From the NCBI GenBank assembly GCA_029532415.1, contig JAQOTA010000061.1, forward strand, positions 496,001 through 560,000: 64,000 bases of DNA, given 5' to 3'. Origin of the DNA: Marasmius tenuissimus (Eukaryota; Basidiomycota; Agaricomycetes; Agaricales; Marasmiaceae). The notes under the pieces are model-generated. The model had not been told where the DNA came from. It did no database searches and worked only from the letters and a program-made list of their open reading frames with translations. The position numbers and the translations under genes are program-made. Numbering within the stretch: the first letter of the stretch is position 1; each line of letters opens with the position of its first letter. Of this stretch, positions 40,101 to 51,482 are shown piece by piece.

Positions 40101-42251
40101 ATGCCTGGCAGCGGACAGCTCGTTGACCCGGTCGAGGATTTCCGGTTGTAGTAAGTCAGCTTCGTGCCTTCTCCTGGCCCAGGGTTAACGTGGTTGCCGT
40201 TTGTAGCTTCATAACCAATGTGAGCTTTCTCATCGATGAGAACATTACTGCGTCAATGCTCAGCCCGCTTGTAGTGTGTCGGGTTTGGCGGCTTCACGGT
40301 GCTTATATGGGACCATATTGATACATTTGCGACGGAGGTGAGTTGAGAGTTTCGGCTTTTATGCTTGAATATGTGAGAATGTGGGTGGGAACTGGGAGGA
40401 GGACAGCGCTTGACCTCTTGACGTCGTTCGATGCTCATGATTATTTCTTCCCTAGGTCGAATATATATGGTTGGGCCCGAAGGGACCTAGTGAGTGCCGG
40501 CTTTCGCGGAGGAATTCCGTTACTGTGAGATATCTGACATATCTTCCCGTCTAGTTACATACCTGTTCCTATTGGTTAGTTCGAGAATATTGTCACGACA
40601 GTGGCAGTGTCTGGTTTCTGGACTGACAGCCTTCAATTAGAATCGATATTTGACGCCTCTGGGTTTCATAGTCAATTTATTCGGTGAATCTCCAATTCTT
40701 TGGAATCTCGCTTTCCGCATGACTGATCAATGGTATTTCCCCTGTGCATGTAGCCTATCTATCCCCTGTCTGGGACACCGAGGTGAGTGACCTCTTTTAG
40801 TCGTTATAAACATACGCTGATGCTTGGTCCTCCGCAAATAGACGTTCGTATCACATTGTTAATCCCCCGCCTAACTATGATTAAGTCTGGTTCAGGTGTC
40901 GCCACTTTATCCGGTATGAAGGCTCTATGACTTTGATCGGGATCGATACGGTGGGACTTATGATGCTCCTACGGTAAGTACTTCAGTTCCTCTATACACA
41001 AGACTGTGAGCCAATTTCCTCGTGGCTTCATTTATCTAGAATTTACGCGCTGTACAAAGATCAAGTCAAGATTCTGATCGGCGTCGCAGCACTCCTGTCT
41101 GTACAATTTGGGATTAACGCGTGGTTGTTGACGAAGGGAATACGTGAGTCATCTTGGTCTACTGCAGTGGGGTCGGACACGAAGGCTTTGAGACTGATAC
41201 TGTCCCTGTTCATCTCTAGCGGTTGCACATACGAATCGAGATATTCACGGTAAGCGTGATTCTACAGCTGTTCCCCCGGCTGCTTTGCAATAGAAAGTGT
41301 GCTTATGCGCCAAGATAGCCTGCACAATGATATTTGACGCAAAAAACACGTTTGAAAGCGTCTTAGCATCCTCGACAGCTTGGCTACCGCTCGTATACGA
41401 CACGGTCGTGTTTGGACTCACGTTTTATCGGACATACCCGAATGTTCGGGGACAGAGTCGGTCAAAAATTGCAAAGAGGCTGCTGGAGGATGGCTTATTG
41501 TATTATTCGTAAGTATTGCTCGTTGCCAGGGTTGTGCTTTTTTCTGATCAGAGGATAATCGCACATAGGGTGATATTCTCTGTAACACTGGTGTTGACGT
41601 TGATGATCATATTCGCGCCGGACGGGTTGAAGAATGTTGCTGCTCAGTGAGTTTCTGCAACCTCTATAATGTTCGTCGTTGTGGCTGACCCTTCGGGCTC
41701 CAGACTTGAATTGCTGTACGTTGTCTTTCTTTCACAAGCCTTCGATTAAAGGACCACGATACTCAAATCTTGAGTCATTTTTTTCTACAGCATCACTGTA
41801 CGTCTTTTCCTAATCCACACCCGTTGAAACCCTATGCTGATCATAAATCTACTTTTAGGTTACGATGATGTCTCGGATAACACTCAACCTAAAGAAGTTC
41901 TCCCGTACCGAAGAGAACTACCGCTACGGCACTAGCGGAGCGACGATGACTTGGCCTGCCTCCATAGCCAGCAAGATGATACCGCAGTTTTTGAAGCCAA
42001 ACAAAAAGACTGATGGAAGATACGATACGTTTGGCTTTGGCGGGACAACAACCACATCCACATTTGGAAGGTGGGGTGTACCGGATACTGGGCCCACTGG
42101 TACGACGGTGGATAATACAGATACGATGGAATTGACAACCCTAGGAAACGGAAAGGTTCATTTTGATGAAGAAGACGATTACGACGATAGAACGAAGATG
42201 AACGGGGATCGAGATACCCCGGGTGCAGGGTTCAACACATCTAGGGTATAG
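40101..42251 (+). CDS. DUF6533-family multi-pass membrane protein
   Basis: Some 13 small exons. Clear ones: 40101-40150, 40208-40220, 40275-40337, 40456-40489, 40555-40574, 40641-40683, 40754-40782, about 40910-40975, 41319-41510, 41569-41646, 41704-41715, 41791-41797 and 41859-42251. Joined, they read DPVEDFRLYFITNCVGFGGF, TVLIWDHIDTFATEVEYIWL, ITYLFLLNRYLTPLGFIVNL, CRHFIRYEGSMTLIGIDTVG, LLRIYALY, INAWLLTKG, ACTMIFDAK, AWLPLVYDTVVFGLTFYRTY, LLEDGLLYYSVIFSVTLVLT, LELLITVTMMSRITLNLKKF. This is the pattern of the basidiomycete DUF6533 family, with about seven hydrophobic segments and a hydrophilic acidic cytosolic tail. Function unknown. I could not resolve the junction near 40845-40905. Exons of 7, 12, 13 and 20 nt are unusually small. 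Confidence 0.8.
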
Positions 42252-42509
42252 AGCTTTGCCGTAATCATGGTTGTGCTATATATTTTTCTCAGGTATTTGA
42301 CCATTCTAACGGTCAGCGTAAGGGTGGCCTGAGCGCACATTACTTGGTTATCCCGCGAGGTATATATCAGACCCAGGGTTTTAGAGTGTTATAGTGGCCG
42401 TATGAGAGTGTTGCTCCGCTGCATGGGATCATTCTTATAAGTACGCGACGCGTCTCTCTCACGTGATGAGAAAATACTTTTCTACGTTAACGTCAACCTA
42501 CACCAACTT

Positions 42510-43010
42510 CCATGTTCCAGGTTCGTTCGACGTCGGTGAAAGTCACAGTTCTTCCACCGTGCTACAAACACGAAGATCGGGCGCAACGACGTATTTCGGT
42601 ATGTCGAAGGAAGCGTGAATAACAAATACCTCAGTAATACGAGATGTTGCGAGCGAGATGTGGATCGGATCATGGTAACTTTCTATGGTCATTGTTTACC
42701 TTCATCGAACCGAAACTTTTTGCATACCTCATTAAGCCAAGGAAACATGAATTTAGGGAATTTCTCAAAGGCCCAGACCGTGGAAGTAATCTTAAGTTGA
42801 TCAGAAGAGGTGGATATGGTGGTTCAGATATCGCTAATGACTACTGATCCATTTCGAAAAGACGTGCATATGAGATTCAATGTTATAAGGACGTATTATA
42901 CCGCTACAAATTTTTAACACGGTGACCGGAAGTTGACGGTGGTCACATTGGAACAAAGGACAGAGATAACAAGCGAGCTAGGCCCCAAAAACTAGTCTTG
43001 GGAATCGGGA
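42510..43010 (+). pseudogene. Decayed paralogue of the 46.8-kb FFHRATN-type gene
   Basis: Sequence similar to 46816-47280 persists over about 480 bp, but in shifting frames. Shared pieces include TTCTTCCACCGTGCTACAAA (FHRATN), a DVDRIMV / EDQIMV equivalent, FAYLIKPRKHEFREFLKG against LRQYLVEPRQNDFREFFKG, and CGGTGACCGGAAGTTGACGG against CGGTGACCAGAAGTTCACGG. Frameshifts separate these, and the last part has many stops, so it is a pseudogene. Confidence 0.7.
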
Positions 43011-44404
43011 TCGAAAGAGTCAGAGGTGTATCGCCCCGAACGGTGAATTGACATCGTAAGTAGTAGTAAGTACGTACGAGTGAAAATAAAAGTCAGTAAA
43101 CCATGAAGATAGCTACAGTAGAATAAAGAAGGGTATGCAAGTCCCACGGTCATCAGCAAAGCTACACAAGTATTAGGTGGCTTTTAAGGTCTTGCGAGTA
43201 TTACTAATTTACAGCCGAATACGCACAATACCTAGTTCACCCTGCAAGCTACACGCAATACGAGCACAACGTCCGTAAGACATACTACTAGCGAGTCACA
43301 GGCCAGTCGGTTCCTCAAGCTAAAGAACTTATACAACTTGTACAACAATAATATGTAGACTATCCAATGCCATACATTATTATATCTAGCCTGAGTGATT
43401 CAAGTCAAACTTGGCATCTGAAAAGAAATACATGGCAGCTCGATTTATGTAGTGTGAGAATGTTTGGAACTGCACAGTTTCTCGGCAACTTCCGAGTGGC
43501 TTTCACGCCCTAGTTACGCGGTCCGATGGGCGGACCTTTTTGTTCATCCTTAGTCCTATGCCCTTCCCGTTCCCCCCCTGCTCTCAAATTTAATATCTGT
43601 GTCGCGTCAAATTTGTAGGTCTATGGGTTTCTAGCATTAGTCGCGAGGTACGTGGACTCCATGTCCTCTCCATAAGCCCACTTACTGAAACTACTGTCTT
43701 CACTCCACACAGGGCTTTTCCAGCAGTTGAAGCAACCACAGTCAATCTATTTGCCGCCATTCAATCAACGATAACCTCTCTCTCTCCAGGTTATAACCTC
43801 TGCTCAAGGCTGCCGGGTAGTCCTCAAAGTACGTATTTCAATTTACGTCGCGCTTTCAACTTGCTTCTGACCTACTTGCAGCATTGAAACACGTTGGCAA
43901 ACTTCGAAGGTAACCTTTGCAAGCTACCCTCAACGACATCATTGTATGTGCTCATTGACGTCTCAGTTCATGTTTTAATACCCTCCACAGCTCAAATCCT
44001 CACTTGTGCCCTCCACTTGTTCGCTACCAATTAGGTGTGTCCGCTGCCCTTTCTTGGTGTGTGCTTTTTCTAACCCGCCTCCGTTAGCTATCTTCAGCAC
44101 GCAAAGTAAAAAGATGAGCTCAGAGAATAGAGGGATAGTTGTGCTGGTGTATGGTCCGTTAGATGTATCGTAATAGTAGACCTGTCTCTTTGTAACGTAT
44201 ATAGCCCCAATGACAGATATTATTTGTCCTTTTCCTTGCGTATTGAATGATATTGTGTCTGTATTGTGTGCGCCTCAAGTGGTATTATGAGCTGTATTTT
44301 GGTGCATTACCCGCTCGAACCCTTCGGTCTTGTGCAAGATAGATGGTCTTAAATGGTATTGTATAATATTTAGGATACATTATACAATACCTACTAGTAT
44401 GATA
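43011..44404. other. Region without genes; contains a repeat shared with 56.9 kb
   Basis: 43050-43110 (GAATTGACATCGTAAGTA and following CGAGTGAAAATAAAAG) matches 56888-56935, next to the intact 888-aa gene. The rest is AT-rich with poly-pyrimidine stretches and no recognised coding sequence. TACAATAC/GTATTGTA palindromic steps occur at 44345-44445. Confidence 0.45.
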
Positions 44405-45170
44405 TTACAAATGGGTATTATCGTATTCTACAATACCCATAATACCGATGTAGGTTTGCTGATGGTCGCCTGATATACATGTACACAAGGGTGATATTAC
44501 ATCAATACAATCAACCCACCCCGCACTCATACCCCACCCCCCCTCGTTCGCTCCACAACCCTCCCACCTCCTCTGGCACTCACAAACCCTCTCATACCAC
44601 CCCCCATACTCCCTCTCCACATGCCTCAACATGCCTCACACACCCTCACCAAGGTTAAACCTCTTCGATGAGGCTTTATTCGTCAGACGTACTTGTGCTA
44701 GTGAATACATAGGAGAGGTTGATGAAGAAATTGTGCAGGTGGGGAGGGGGGATGTGCCGGTGGATGTCCCAGGAGGAGGGGAATCTGTTTTGACGGCGGT
44801 AGGGGCGGGTGGGGAGGGATTAGATCTTGTCTCGTAGGGGGAGGGTTCTTGTTCGTGTCAGGTGGGTCAACGTTCATCTCACCACCCCTACCATTTTGTA
44901 TCATATTCATATCCATTCCCGCCACCTCCTAGGCTCCTACGACCTAGACCACAAAGTCCCATAATCCAACCCATCCCCTTCCTCCGACTTGACACTATCA
45001 CTCGCCCTCAACTCACCCTCAGAATCTCCTGCAACTCGTCGTCATCAAAATTGCTAAGGGCGATAACTGCACTTTTCTTCCTCGGGTGCCTCCTCATCCT
45101 CTTTGTTGTCGTCGGAGTTGGATCCATAGAATGCTGTCGTACTTGTTGAGCCTTTATTAGGCGCGAGTAA
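44405..45170 (-). pseudogene. Partial, internally deleted copy of the 888-aa gene at 57057-59845
   Basis: Minus-strand frames retain recognisable pieces of that protein out of register: MLRHVEREYGGWYERVCE against MLRHVEREHGEWYGRVCE; GMDMNMIQNGRGGEMNVDPP against GMDVDVRRDEGSGEMDVDLP; RHPRKKSAVIALSNFDDDEL against PPMKREVIVLSDSDDDDGEV. The last piece is joined directly to KAQQVRQH, which in the intact gene is over 1.3 kb upstream, so the copy lost the central Ser/Pro-rich part. Frameshifts and stops separate the segments. Confidence 0.75.
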
Positions 45171-46773
45171 CGATACGCATTGGCAGAATTGTCATTATTC
45201 GGCAAAATCCGAGTCTTCCATGTACGGTTTGCCGACCGGCCCTGTTGTCTTGAACTCAAACCACAATGACTGCGCTGACATCCACCCCAAAAAACTTTGC
45301 CGTCCCACAACGGAATAATCTCACTGTGGGTCTATTGTCTTCTTTTTAGGCACATGTTATCCTCCCTGACGCTTTGACGAACCCTTCAAAACCACCGATC
45401 ACTCTCTTTAAAGCCTTTTCGTCTCTCAGATCTCGCGAAAGACTGTAGACGAGACTTATCATTCATTTCGGAGGTAGCACTGATGAGTGACCCCTCGTTC
45501 CACCACCACAATCACCCACGAGACTTCATAGTAGAGTCGCCTAAGAACGTGTTTATTCCCTCTAATTCAACCTGGGTATGTCCCTTATCTGTACTGAACT
45601 ACTCATATTATTCTCCGATGCTTATCGCCCTCTGAACTGCTTTCATACCGTTGAGTCACTCAACTTTCTCTCCTTCCCCCGTACCTTCCCGGTTGATCTC
45701 TGTATTTGAAGTCATCTAATTATGTGCCATTGGTGTATCTATAGTACCGCGCGTCCCCTTCCATCTTCTCCTCAACTACTCCTCTAGTCACTCTGAGGAT
45801 TCGCACAGTTTGACTATGAACCTTTCCCGGCCAGCATCGCAGGACGCGTTTGTATAAAGCACGTGCTGGGAAAGTAGCCGCTGAGTTTTGAATATATTTT
45901 TTTCGGTCTGAGCATGAACGCCGACGCCGAGATCCGTTTCCAGCAACAAACCTTGCTCATCCTCATTCTGGTTCGCAGCTCCCTTCGATCTCTGCCAACT
46001 TTCTCCGATAAGGCCTTATGGAACTCAGAATCCGGTGATCCAGAGTTCCGAGCTATCTACTTAAGTGCTGCGTATGATGCACACAAAAGCTGATTCGTAG
46101 AAACCCCACTTGAAGTGAGCTTTTCAATTTTACCTATCAGGAATGAGCATTGGATCTCTGAAGTCCACTCTCGTCGAAATACTGGCCAGTATCTCACTGG
46201 GAGACGAGCTTCCGAGAAATACAGTGACTCGTAGCTTGTATGGCTCTGTCGCTCTAGTCCGTTACAGGGAGCTACCTGTAGTCTCCTGGCATTGGAGATC
46301 TCAAGTGGACGTGCCAGCCCAACACAAGCTCAGGTGGTCGCTCCGGTGTAATTACCTGAAATGATCCACCGCATTATCGATCAAGGTCACGAGCACGAGC
46401 CGATAGGTTGATCAATCCTCATGAATCACGATGGTCATGGGTGGATTGGCGCCAGGAAGGACTATTTTTTGTTTGGTCATGGGAGCGACGGTTCGATCTT
46501 TTCACTACGCCAATGGGACGATTCAGCATACCCTTGCTAGTTGCGTCTGTAAGACTTTGACCCTCTTTGTCTCATACTCTATGGTGGTGTGTGGTTAATT
46601 GACATCGCCTGTGTTTGCCCGGGTGTCATTTCTAGTTGCGTTTACAATATTTGACCGATCCTGTTCAATGCTGATCCGCTGAGAAAACTATCTGGCAGGC
46701 TCTTGTCATGTGGGGTTGATGAAGGTAGCTGCTGACTCTGAACAAGCGCTGAAACAACTCACATATACAGCCA
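45171..46773. other. Intergenic region, nothing recognised
   Basis: 1.6 kb with no long frame and no repeat visible to me. The last few hundred bases are presumably upstream sequence of the gene starting near 46816. Confidence 0.4.
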
Positions 46774-47280
46774 ATGTCCGACTGCCGTCTTTGTTTCCCC
46801 CCCTCTCACTCCGCCATGAGCTCACGGTTTTTTCACCGTGCTACAAATACAAGATTTGGGAACAATACCGTACTTCAACATGTCGGAGGCGATGTCAATC
46901 ACAACTACTTTAATTATTCGAGCTCTTGCGAGAAGGAGGAGGATCAAATCATGGTGTGTTTTCGTTGTTATTCACCTTCAGATTACACGAAGCTGAGACA
47001 ATACCTTGTTGAGCCGAGGCAAAACGATTTCAGGGAATTCTTCAAGGGCGACATAAATCTTCAGGAGCTAACTTGGTCAGAGGAGACGGAGGCAATTATT
47101 CGGGTACCTCCGAGGGACAACCGTCCGTACCAAAGAGACGTGGAAACAAAAGTCAAGGTCATAAAGAAATTTCATACTGCGACGATTTTTCAGCACGGTG
47201 ACCAGAAGTTCACGGTGGTCACATTCGAGCCAAAAGACAAGAGAAACAAGGAAATCATACGCCTCGTGAGTGTGAGGTGA
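46774..47280 (+). CDS. Small hypothetical protein with basidiomycete GDVN-type N-terminal motif
   Basis: A 168-codon frame; the second Met (46816, MSSRFFHRATNTRFGNN) is the likelier start because homology to the decayed copy at 42.5 kb begins there. The start FFHRATNTRFGNNTVLQHV then GGDVNHNYFNYSS resembles a short motif (aromatic-A...G...V-GD-N) common at the N-terminus of many Agaricomycete proteins of unknown role, including some STAND/NLR-like proteins. The C-terminal part contains FREFFKG, a basic stretch, FHTATIFQHGDQKFTVVTFE and IIRLVSVR. I know no function. It belongs to a local family since a pseudogene paralogue lies 4 kb upstream. No membrane segment or signal peptide is evident. 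Confidence 0.55.
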   Translation: MSDCRLCFPPSHSAMSSRFFHRATNTRFGNNTVLQHVGGDVNHNYFNYSSSCEKEEDQIMVCFRCYSPSDYTKLRQYLVEPRQNDFREFFKGDINLQELTWSEETEAIIRVPPRDNRPYQRDVETKVKVIKKFHTATIFQHGDQKFTVVTFEPKDKRNKEIIRLVSVR

Positions 47281-47769
47281 ATCTCAAGGCTGGGTATGGG
47301 ATTGAAACGTCCGATAGCTCTGGCAGGCATACTATAAGGCGTACGCTGGCTACAAGTAAGGTAGAAACATGACTTCGAGCAAAAAGCTACTCACAGTTGA
47401 GTGTTAGATCACCGCGGCTCATTCAGATGCTAGGTTTGATAAAATCAGAAATACCGACCTTTATACTACACGAAGGTTTTCACAGTTCTTTCAGTCCCTC
47501 ACGATCAAGAACTGATCGAAACATACGCAGAGTTAGCGAACGGACTGGAGTTGCACGATCGGTATCTCGGAAACAGTATTGTATCGAACTACCTCGGCTA
47601 CACTCAAGTACGTACACCCGGACTTCGCATCTAGGCTATGCTGAAAGTGCTTCCAGGGATCTGCAATTGAAAGACTCCGCGTTGATAATACTCTACCGAT
47701 CGAGGCGAGCTGACTTGTCTTCACATAGGTGTAGCGAAAATAATATTATGACAGATTTCAATTTCTCGG
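47281..47769. other. Spacer between two hypothetical genes
   Basis: A 150-codon frame (47397-47849) overlaps the next gene in another frame and has no domain; MTDFNFSDALESQSQNQ at 47749 might be an alternative first exon of the next gene. Confidence 0.35.
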
Positions 47770-49369
47770 ATGCACTGGAATCTCAATCTCAGAACCAGGT
47801 CTTGGCAATACGACGCCTCCACCTCGCGACCGCTCGGAGGGGCCGTTAACTACACGATAACCTCACTTCAACTGCCAGGCCCCAACTTCGAGCTCAACGC
47901 TAAAGAGATAATTACCTGCTTTGAGCAGACCTTCGGTGACTGTTTATATTTGCACGCTTTGTCCGGAGTGACGTGGGCAGACCTGTCAAGCTACGTGCAA
48001 AACAGCTTGTTGACTTTTGGGACTGTGGTCAACTACTGGGGGGGTGGGACCTTTGCTCACCTTTCATCTATTCCGTCTCCCAAGTGGTCTTTCGAGGATT
48101 ACAGCCACGGGATGAAAGCGAGCTATTCCACGAAAGGTGCACCCAGCATTCAGATACCCGTGCTTATGCTGATTGATTTAGGCCCTTCACGCGTCGACTG
48201 GTTGCTCCATGGAGCCCACTCTGCTAGATTGAGGATACACTTCTCTCTCTGCTTTACACCACATGAACGAATTCGACTATCAATGGCCTATCTTTGCCAG
48301 TCGCACCTCATTGCTGCCAGCAATGGTATCTCACCTTGTCCAGAAACAGGTAAGTGTGTCCGCCATATTTGAACGCTCTCTAACCATCAAAACTCTTAAG
48401 TTCTCATTGATCGCGTCAATTTCTCCCTTAATGGCGACTTTTTGTATGACCCGACAATAGGTCCGACACCCGCCTATCTCTTTGTTCCGCGTTTCTGGGT
48501 TAATAGTATCAATGGGATGTTTTGTACGTACCTTCCCCCTCCTGAGGCATTATTTTATTGGGCATCCGACCCAAACGGAAGCAATGTGATTCCAGAGAAA
48601 GATTGGGAGAGATATAAGATCCCAAGGCTTAAAGTTCGCCCGTACGTTGGATCCAGTTGGGCCACCACCGACCATGATTTTGTTCGACACCATTTACACA
48701 GAAAGGGATACGAAGAGGATGGAGCCCGATACGCCCGAGACCATGGGTATCCTGAGCTTATTCTCGGTAGGTACCCTCTAAATTCAATCTCCCTGTGTAG
48801 CCCCGGCATTCATTCAGACGGAACCTTTAGGTGACCCTCACGATGCGAGTCAGATTCAGGAGTTGTCGGAAAGGATGGATCAAGTGAATCTTTCCCCTCT
48901 ACAACCTCAGTTCTTCTCGCCGTCAACATCCTCGTTTGATACGCCTCTTGCCTTTCAAACGAGTGATATTCCGCCATTCCAGACGGCATGGAGTACCGCG
49001 GAGGGATTCAACCCGCGGAAGCGAAGTGAGGTGGAGCATTCGAGCGGCCCAGGTCCAGCAAAGAGAACAAGGGTCGCCCCCTTGGAGCTATCGGCTCATT
49101 TTACTCGAAGATCAGAAGAATATCACTCATTTACACGACCCAGCTCGAGATCGTTCGGTAAAACGACTTTCGCAGGTGTAGCACAACAACCGAAGTTCGG
49201 CGGACTCGATTCCCATGGTGGTGGCAGAATCCGGGAATGGGATCACAGGCAGTTCGAATTTGAGATGCCTAGCGGTAATGGATGGAATGAGAACGGTTAT
49301 AGTACCGTAATTGGTGGGAACGATGGTCAGAGTTGTGATTCACAGTGGAGTTTCGGTTTTTTGGGTTGA
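47770..49369 (+). CDS. Hypothetical protein, 494 aa, three exons
   Basis: Exons 47770-48349, 48401-48766 and 48831-49369 (introns 51 and 64 nt, GT-AG) sum to 495 codons. The first junction leads into TVLIDRVNFSLNGDFLYDPT and the second gives ELILGDPHDASQIQELSERM; both are frame-consistent. The N-terminal part has VNYTITSLQLPGPNFELN and WADLSSYVQNSLLTFGTVVN. The middle contains FVPRFWVNSINGMFCTYLPP, FYWASDPNGSNVIPEKDWER and HHLHRKGYEEDGARYARDHG. The last 170 residues are Ser/Pro/Gln-rich and probably disordered, with a basic NPRKRSE and GPAKRTRV that could be nuclear signals. I do not recognise the family. A short LTR element begins 37 bp after its stop codon. The first codon is uncertain. Confidence 0.55.
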
Positions 49370-49401
49370 CCTTCCGGTTTCGACAACTAATACACGATAA
49401 C

Positions 49402-49406
49402 ATATC
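49402..49406 (+). repeat. Target-site duplication ATATC, left copy
   Basis: ATATC precedes the left LTR and is repeated at 55004-55008 directly after the right LTR. Confidence 0.9.
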
Positions 49407-49593
49407 TGTAAGAGCCGGTTCTCTCGTTGCCCCAAGGCAGCAGTACACAAGACAGCGCGTTTATATTCGACTGCTATGTACGATGCACGTAGGGGCGGTG
49501 GTAAGAGAAAAGCTAAAGAGGAATTACAAATACGCTCGGTCTTATATCTGCGGACCGTGGGATATTGATCTAACTACGGAAGTTGCCGTTACA
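49407..49593 (-). repeat. Left LTR (3' LTR in element orientation)
   Basis: 187 bp, identical to 54817-55003 except one substitution (GGGGCGGTGG against GGGGCGGCGG). On the minus strand it starts TGTAACGGC and ends CTCTTACA. Confidence 0.93.
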
Positions 49594-49823
49594 TCCTCCC
49601 CCACCAGAACGAGCGTACGCGAGAAACGGAAGCATAGAGAAAAATTTGGTAAGCATAATGGCATAGGGTTGCATAGAACACCTATGTGTTGAGTGTACTC
49701 TTGGCGATAGCTTGCGAAGCACTAGGTGTGAACTTTGGTGAAGCTCGTAATTGACTTTCTGGACCTCTGGATACCCGCTCATGACCTGGTGTCTAGCCTT
49801 TCTGTGGGGCTGTTGTCGACGAG

Positions 49824-50354
49824 TCATTTAGTCCTTACTTCCCGATTCCTGGCACTCCAATCCTCAGTCGCATTGACTGTTGGTGCGGATTGTATCTTTT
49901 TGAAGGGTGACTGGATTAAATCTCTGTTGTTTACCACTTCAGCCAAGGATTCTGTCGAAAGCGCATCATCATTATGCTGGACTCTGGGTAGCCGATAGGT
50001 CAATGTGCTCGAATATTTTTCACCAGTGTCGCTGGAAGTGCCTATGAGGCTTCTGTTCGTATTTTTGGGAACCACTGTGTTGTGAACTCGATTGTTGTCG
50101 AACAACTTGTTCTTGGGCTCGATAGATTTGGGAATGTGGCGCGAAGTACAGGCAACGGTTCGCTCCTTCCCCCTCTCAATAGCTGACACGGCTGACTCAA
50201 TATTCATATGCTTGGGCTCAGTGACAGCGACAAAACCTCCATTGGGGTACTCAGTTATTGAGCGGAAATACTCTGTGAAGTTGAGTCGGAGTATGCTACC
50301 ATACTCATCAGGCTCGGAGTCTCTGGAGTCGCAAGTTTCGTAATCCAAGTCCAA
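49824..50354 (-). CDS. Unknown ORF in the 3' part of the gag-only element
   Basis: 176 codons between the left arm of the internal inverted repeat and the 3' LTR, read in the element's own direction. It starts MDLDYETCDSRDSEPDEYGS and contains GGFVAVTEPKHMNIESAVSA and a polar C-terminal half ending ARNREVRTK. It has no RT, integrase or other enzyme motif and could be a remnant of gag, an accessory protein, or spurious. Its acidic start recalls the acidic end of the gag frame (DEEQDERVGLMIEDGSS) on the other side of the inverted repeat. Confidence 0.3.
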   Translation of the reverse strand: MDLDYETCDSRDSEPDEYGSILRLNFTEYFRSITEYPNGGFVAVTEPKHMNIESAVSAIERGKERTVACTSRHIPKSIEPKNKLFDNNRVHNTVVPKNTNRSLIGTSSDTGEKYSSTLTYRLPRVQHNDDALSTESLAEVVNNRDLIQSPFKKIQSAPTVNATEDWSARNREVRTK

Positions 50355-50426
50355 AGAAGACTCCGACCAAGCGCCTGCAAAGCGCTCACTAGGGTCTGCT
50401 AGTGTCTAAAACTCATTGCTACAATA

Positions 50427-50763
50427 GGACGAGTTAGAATTAAAATAACTCGGTATGACCGACTTTTTATTAAACAAGTTCAATTATACATGAAACTACT
50501 CCCTAGCCTCTATGTGGCCAGGACTACTGTAATTACACAGCTTTGGTATATTTAAACTTGTAATTAAACTACAAAATCAAACTATACCTTTGAACTACAA
50601 CAGTTGAGCCCACTGCAATCATACGTACGTTGTAAGTTTAAACTGACCTAATGAACCAACCTGTTGAATGTATGCACAGGAGAGGGTTCAAGTCACTTAC
50701 CGAGTGCCTCAAGCCTTGAATCTAGGGATTGAATGGAACAGGAACACGTACCCGGCCTGAATG
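50427..50763. repeat. Long inverted repeat, left arm (337 bp)
   Basis: Matches the reverse complement of 51781-52117 over its whole length with about seven differences. It begins GGACGAGTTAGAATTAAAAT and ends GGCCTGAATG. The arms are 1017 bp apart. I found no direct duplication flanking the 1691-bp unit. Confidence 0.9.
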
Positions 50764-51278
50764 CATACCTTTGGTAGAGGCAGGAATTTGAATAGGTCAC
50801 TGGCAAAGCAACGGGGCATTAGATGTCGCAGATAGTACAGCAAGGACCGGCCACATACCTGAGTACTCGAAGCCATATTCTATAGGTATTAGGCTCTCCT
50901 ATAGAGTGTACCCCTTACCTCCATACTCCCAGTCAAGTAGCGCTAAAGAACGGTTGAGCGTGGCCAGAGGTTTGCTGCAGTTCACGAGTCATTGGTAATA
51001 TAAAAAGTATAAGACATTGATCTCCTAACCTGGAGCATCTACATCAGTGCGGAAGTCACTGAAATGAGACTAAAAACCTACTGCGCCATTTTTTTCAAAG
51101 AACAACCAGGACAATCTTCAAAGTTCAGAGCAGCGCGCGAGGATGAGTAGGATGCATTGTGAGGATTTTGCGTCGCCAGAACTGGAGATGAAGACCAGGT
51201 ACTGTTTTCTTTAGCTATGAGCCATAGCATGTACGAGATGTGTTGCAAAAGCGTCGGACTCTGCTACGCGTCGTGGGC

Positions 51279-51482
51279 ATGGTGGTGGTACGAGGGTGAG
51301 CTGGCAAAATTTGCTTATGTTTGCGTTCCCGGAGTCTTGGCCTACCAAAATTTCGGACTTTTGGGCGCCTTCTTTCCATTTATTTTGATCAAGCGCCCAA
51401 ATCTCCATGAAATTCGCGAGATATCCCCCGGATGAGCAAACAGAAACAAACTTTGCCAGCTCACCCCCATACCACCACCACA
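51279..51482. repeat. Smaller imperfect palindrome inside the inverted-repeat unit
   Basis: 51279-51325 (ATGGTGGTGGTACGAGGGTG onward) pairs with the reverse complement of about 51434-51482. The inner flanks (GGGCGCCTTC, GAAAGAAGGCGCC) also pair partly. It could fold into a hairpin of about 200 nt. It creates mirror-image short ORFs on both strands with WWWY.GELAKF, which I do not annotate as genes. Confidence 0.7.
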
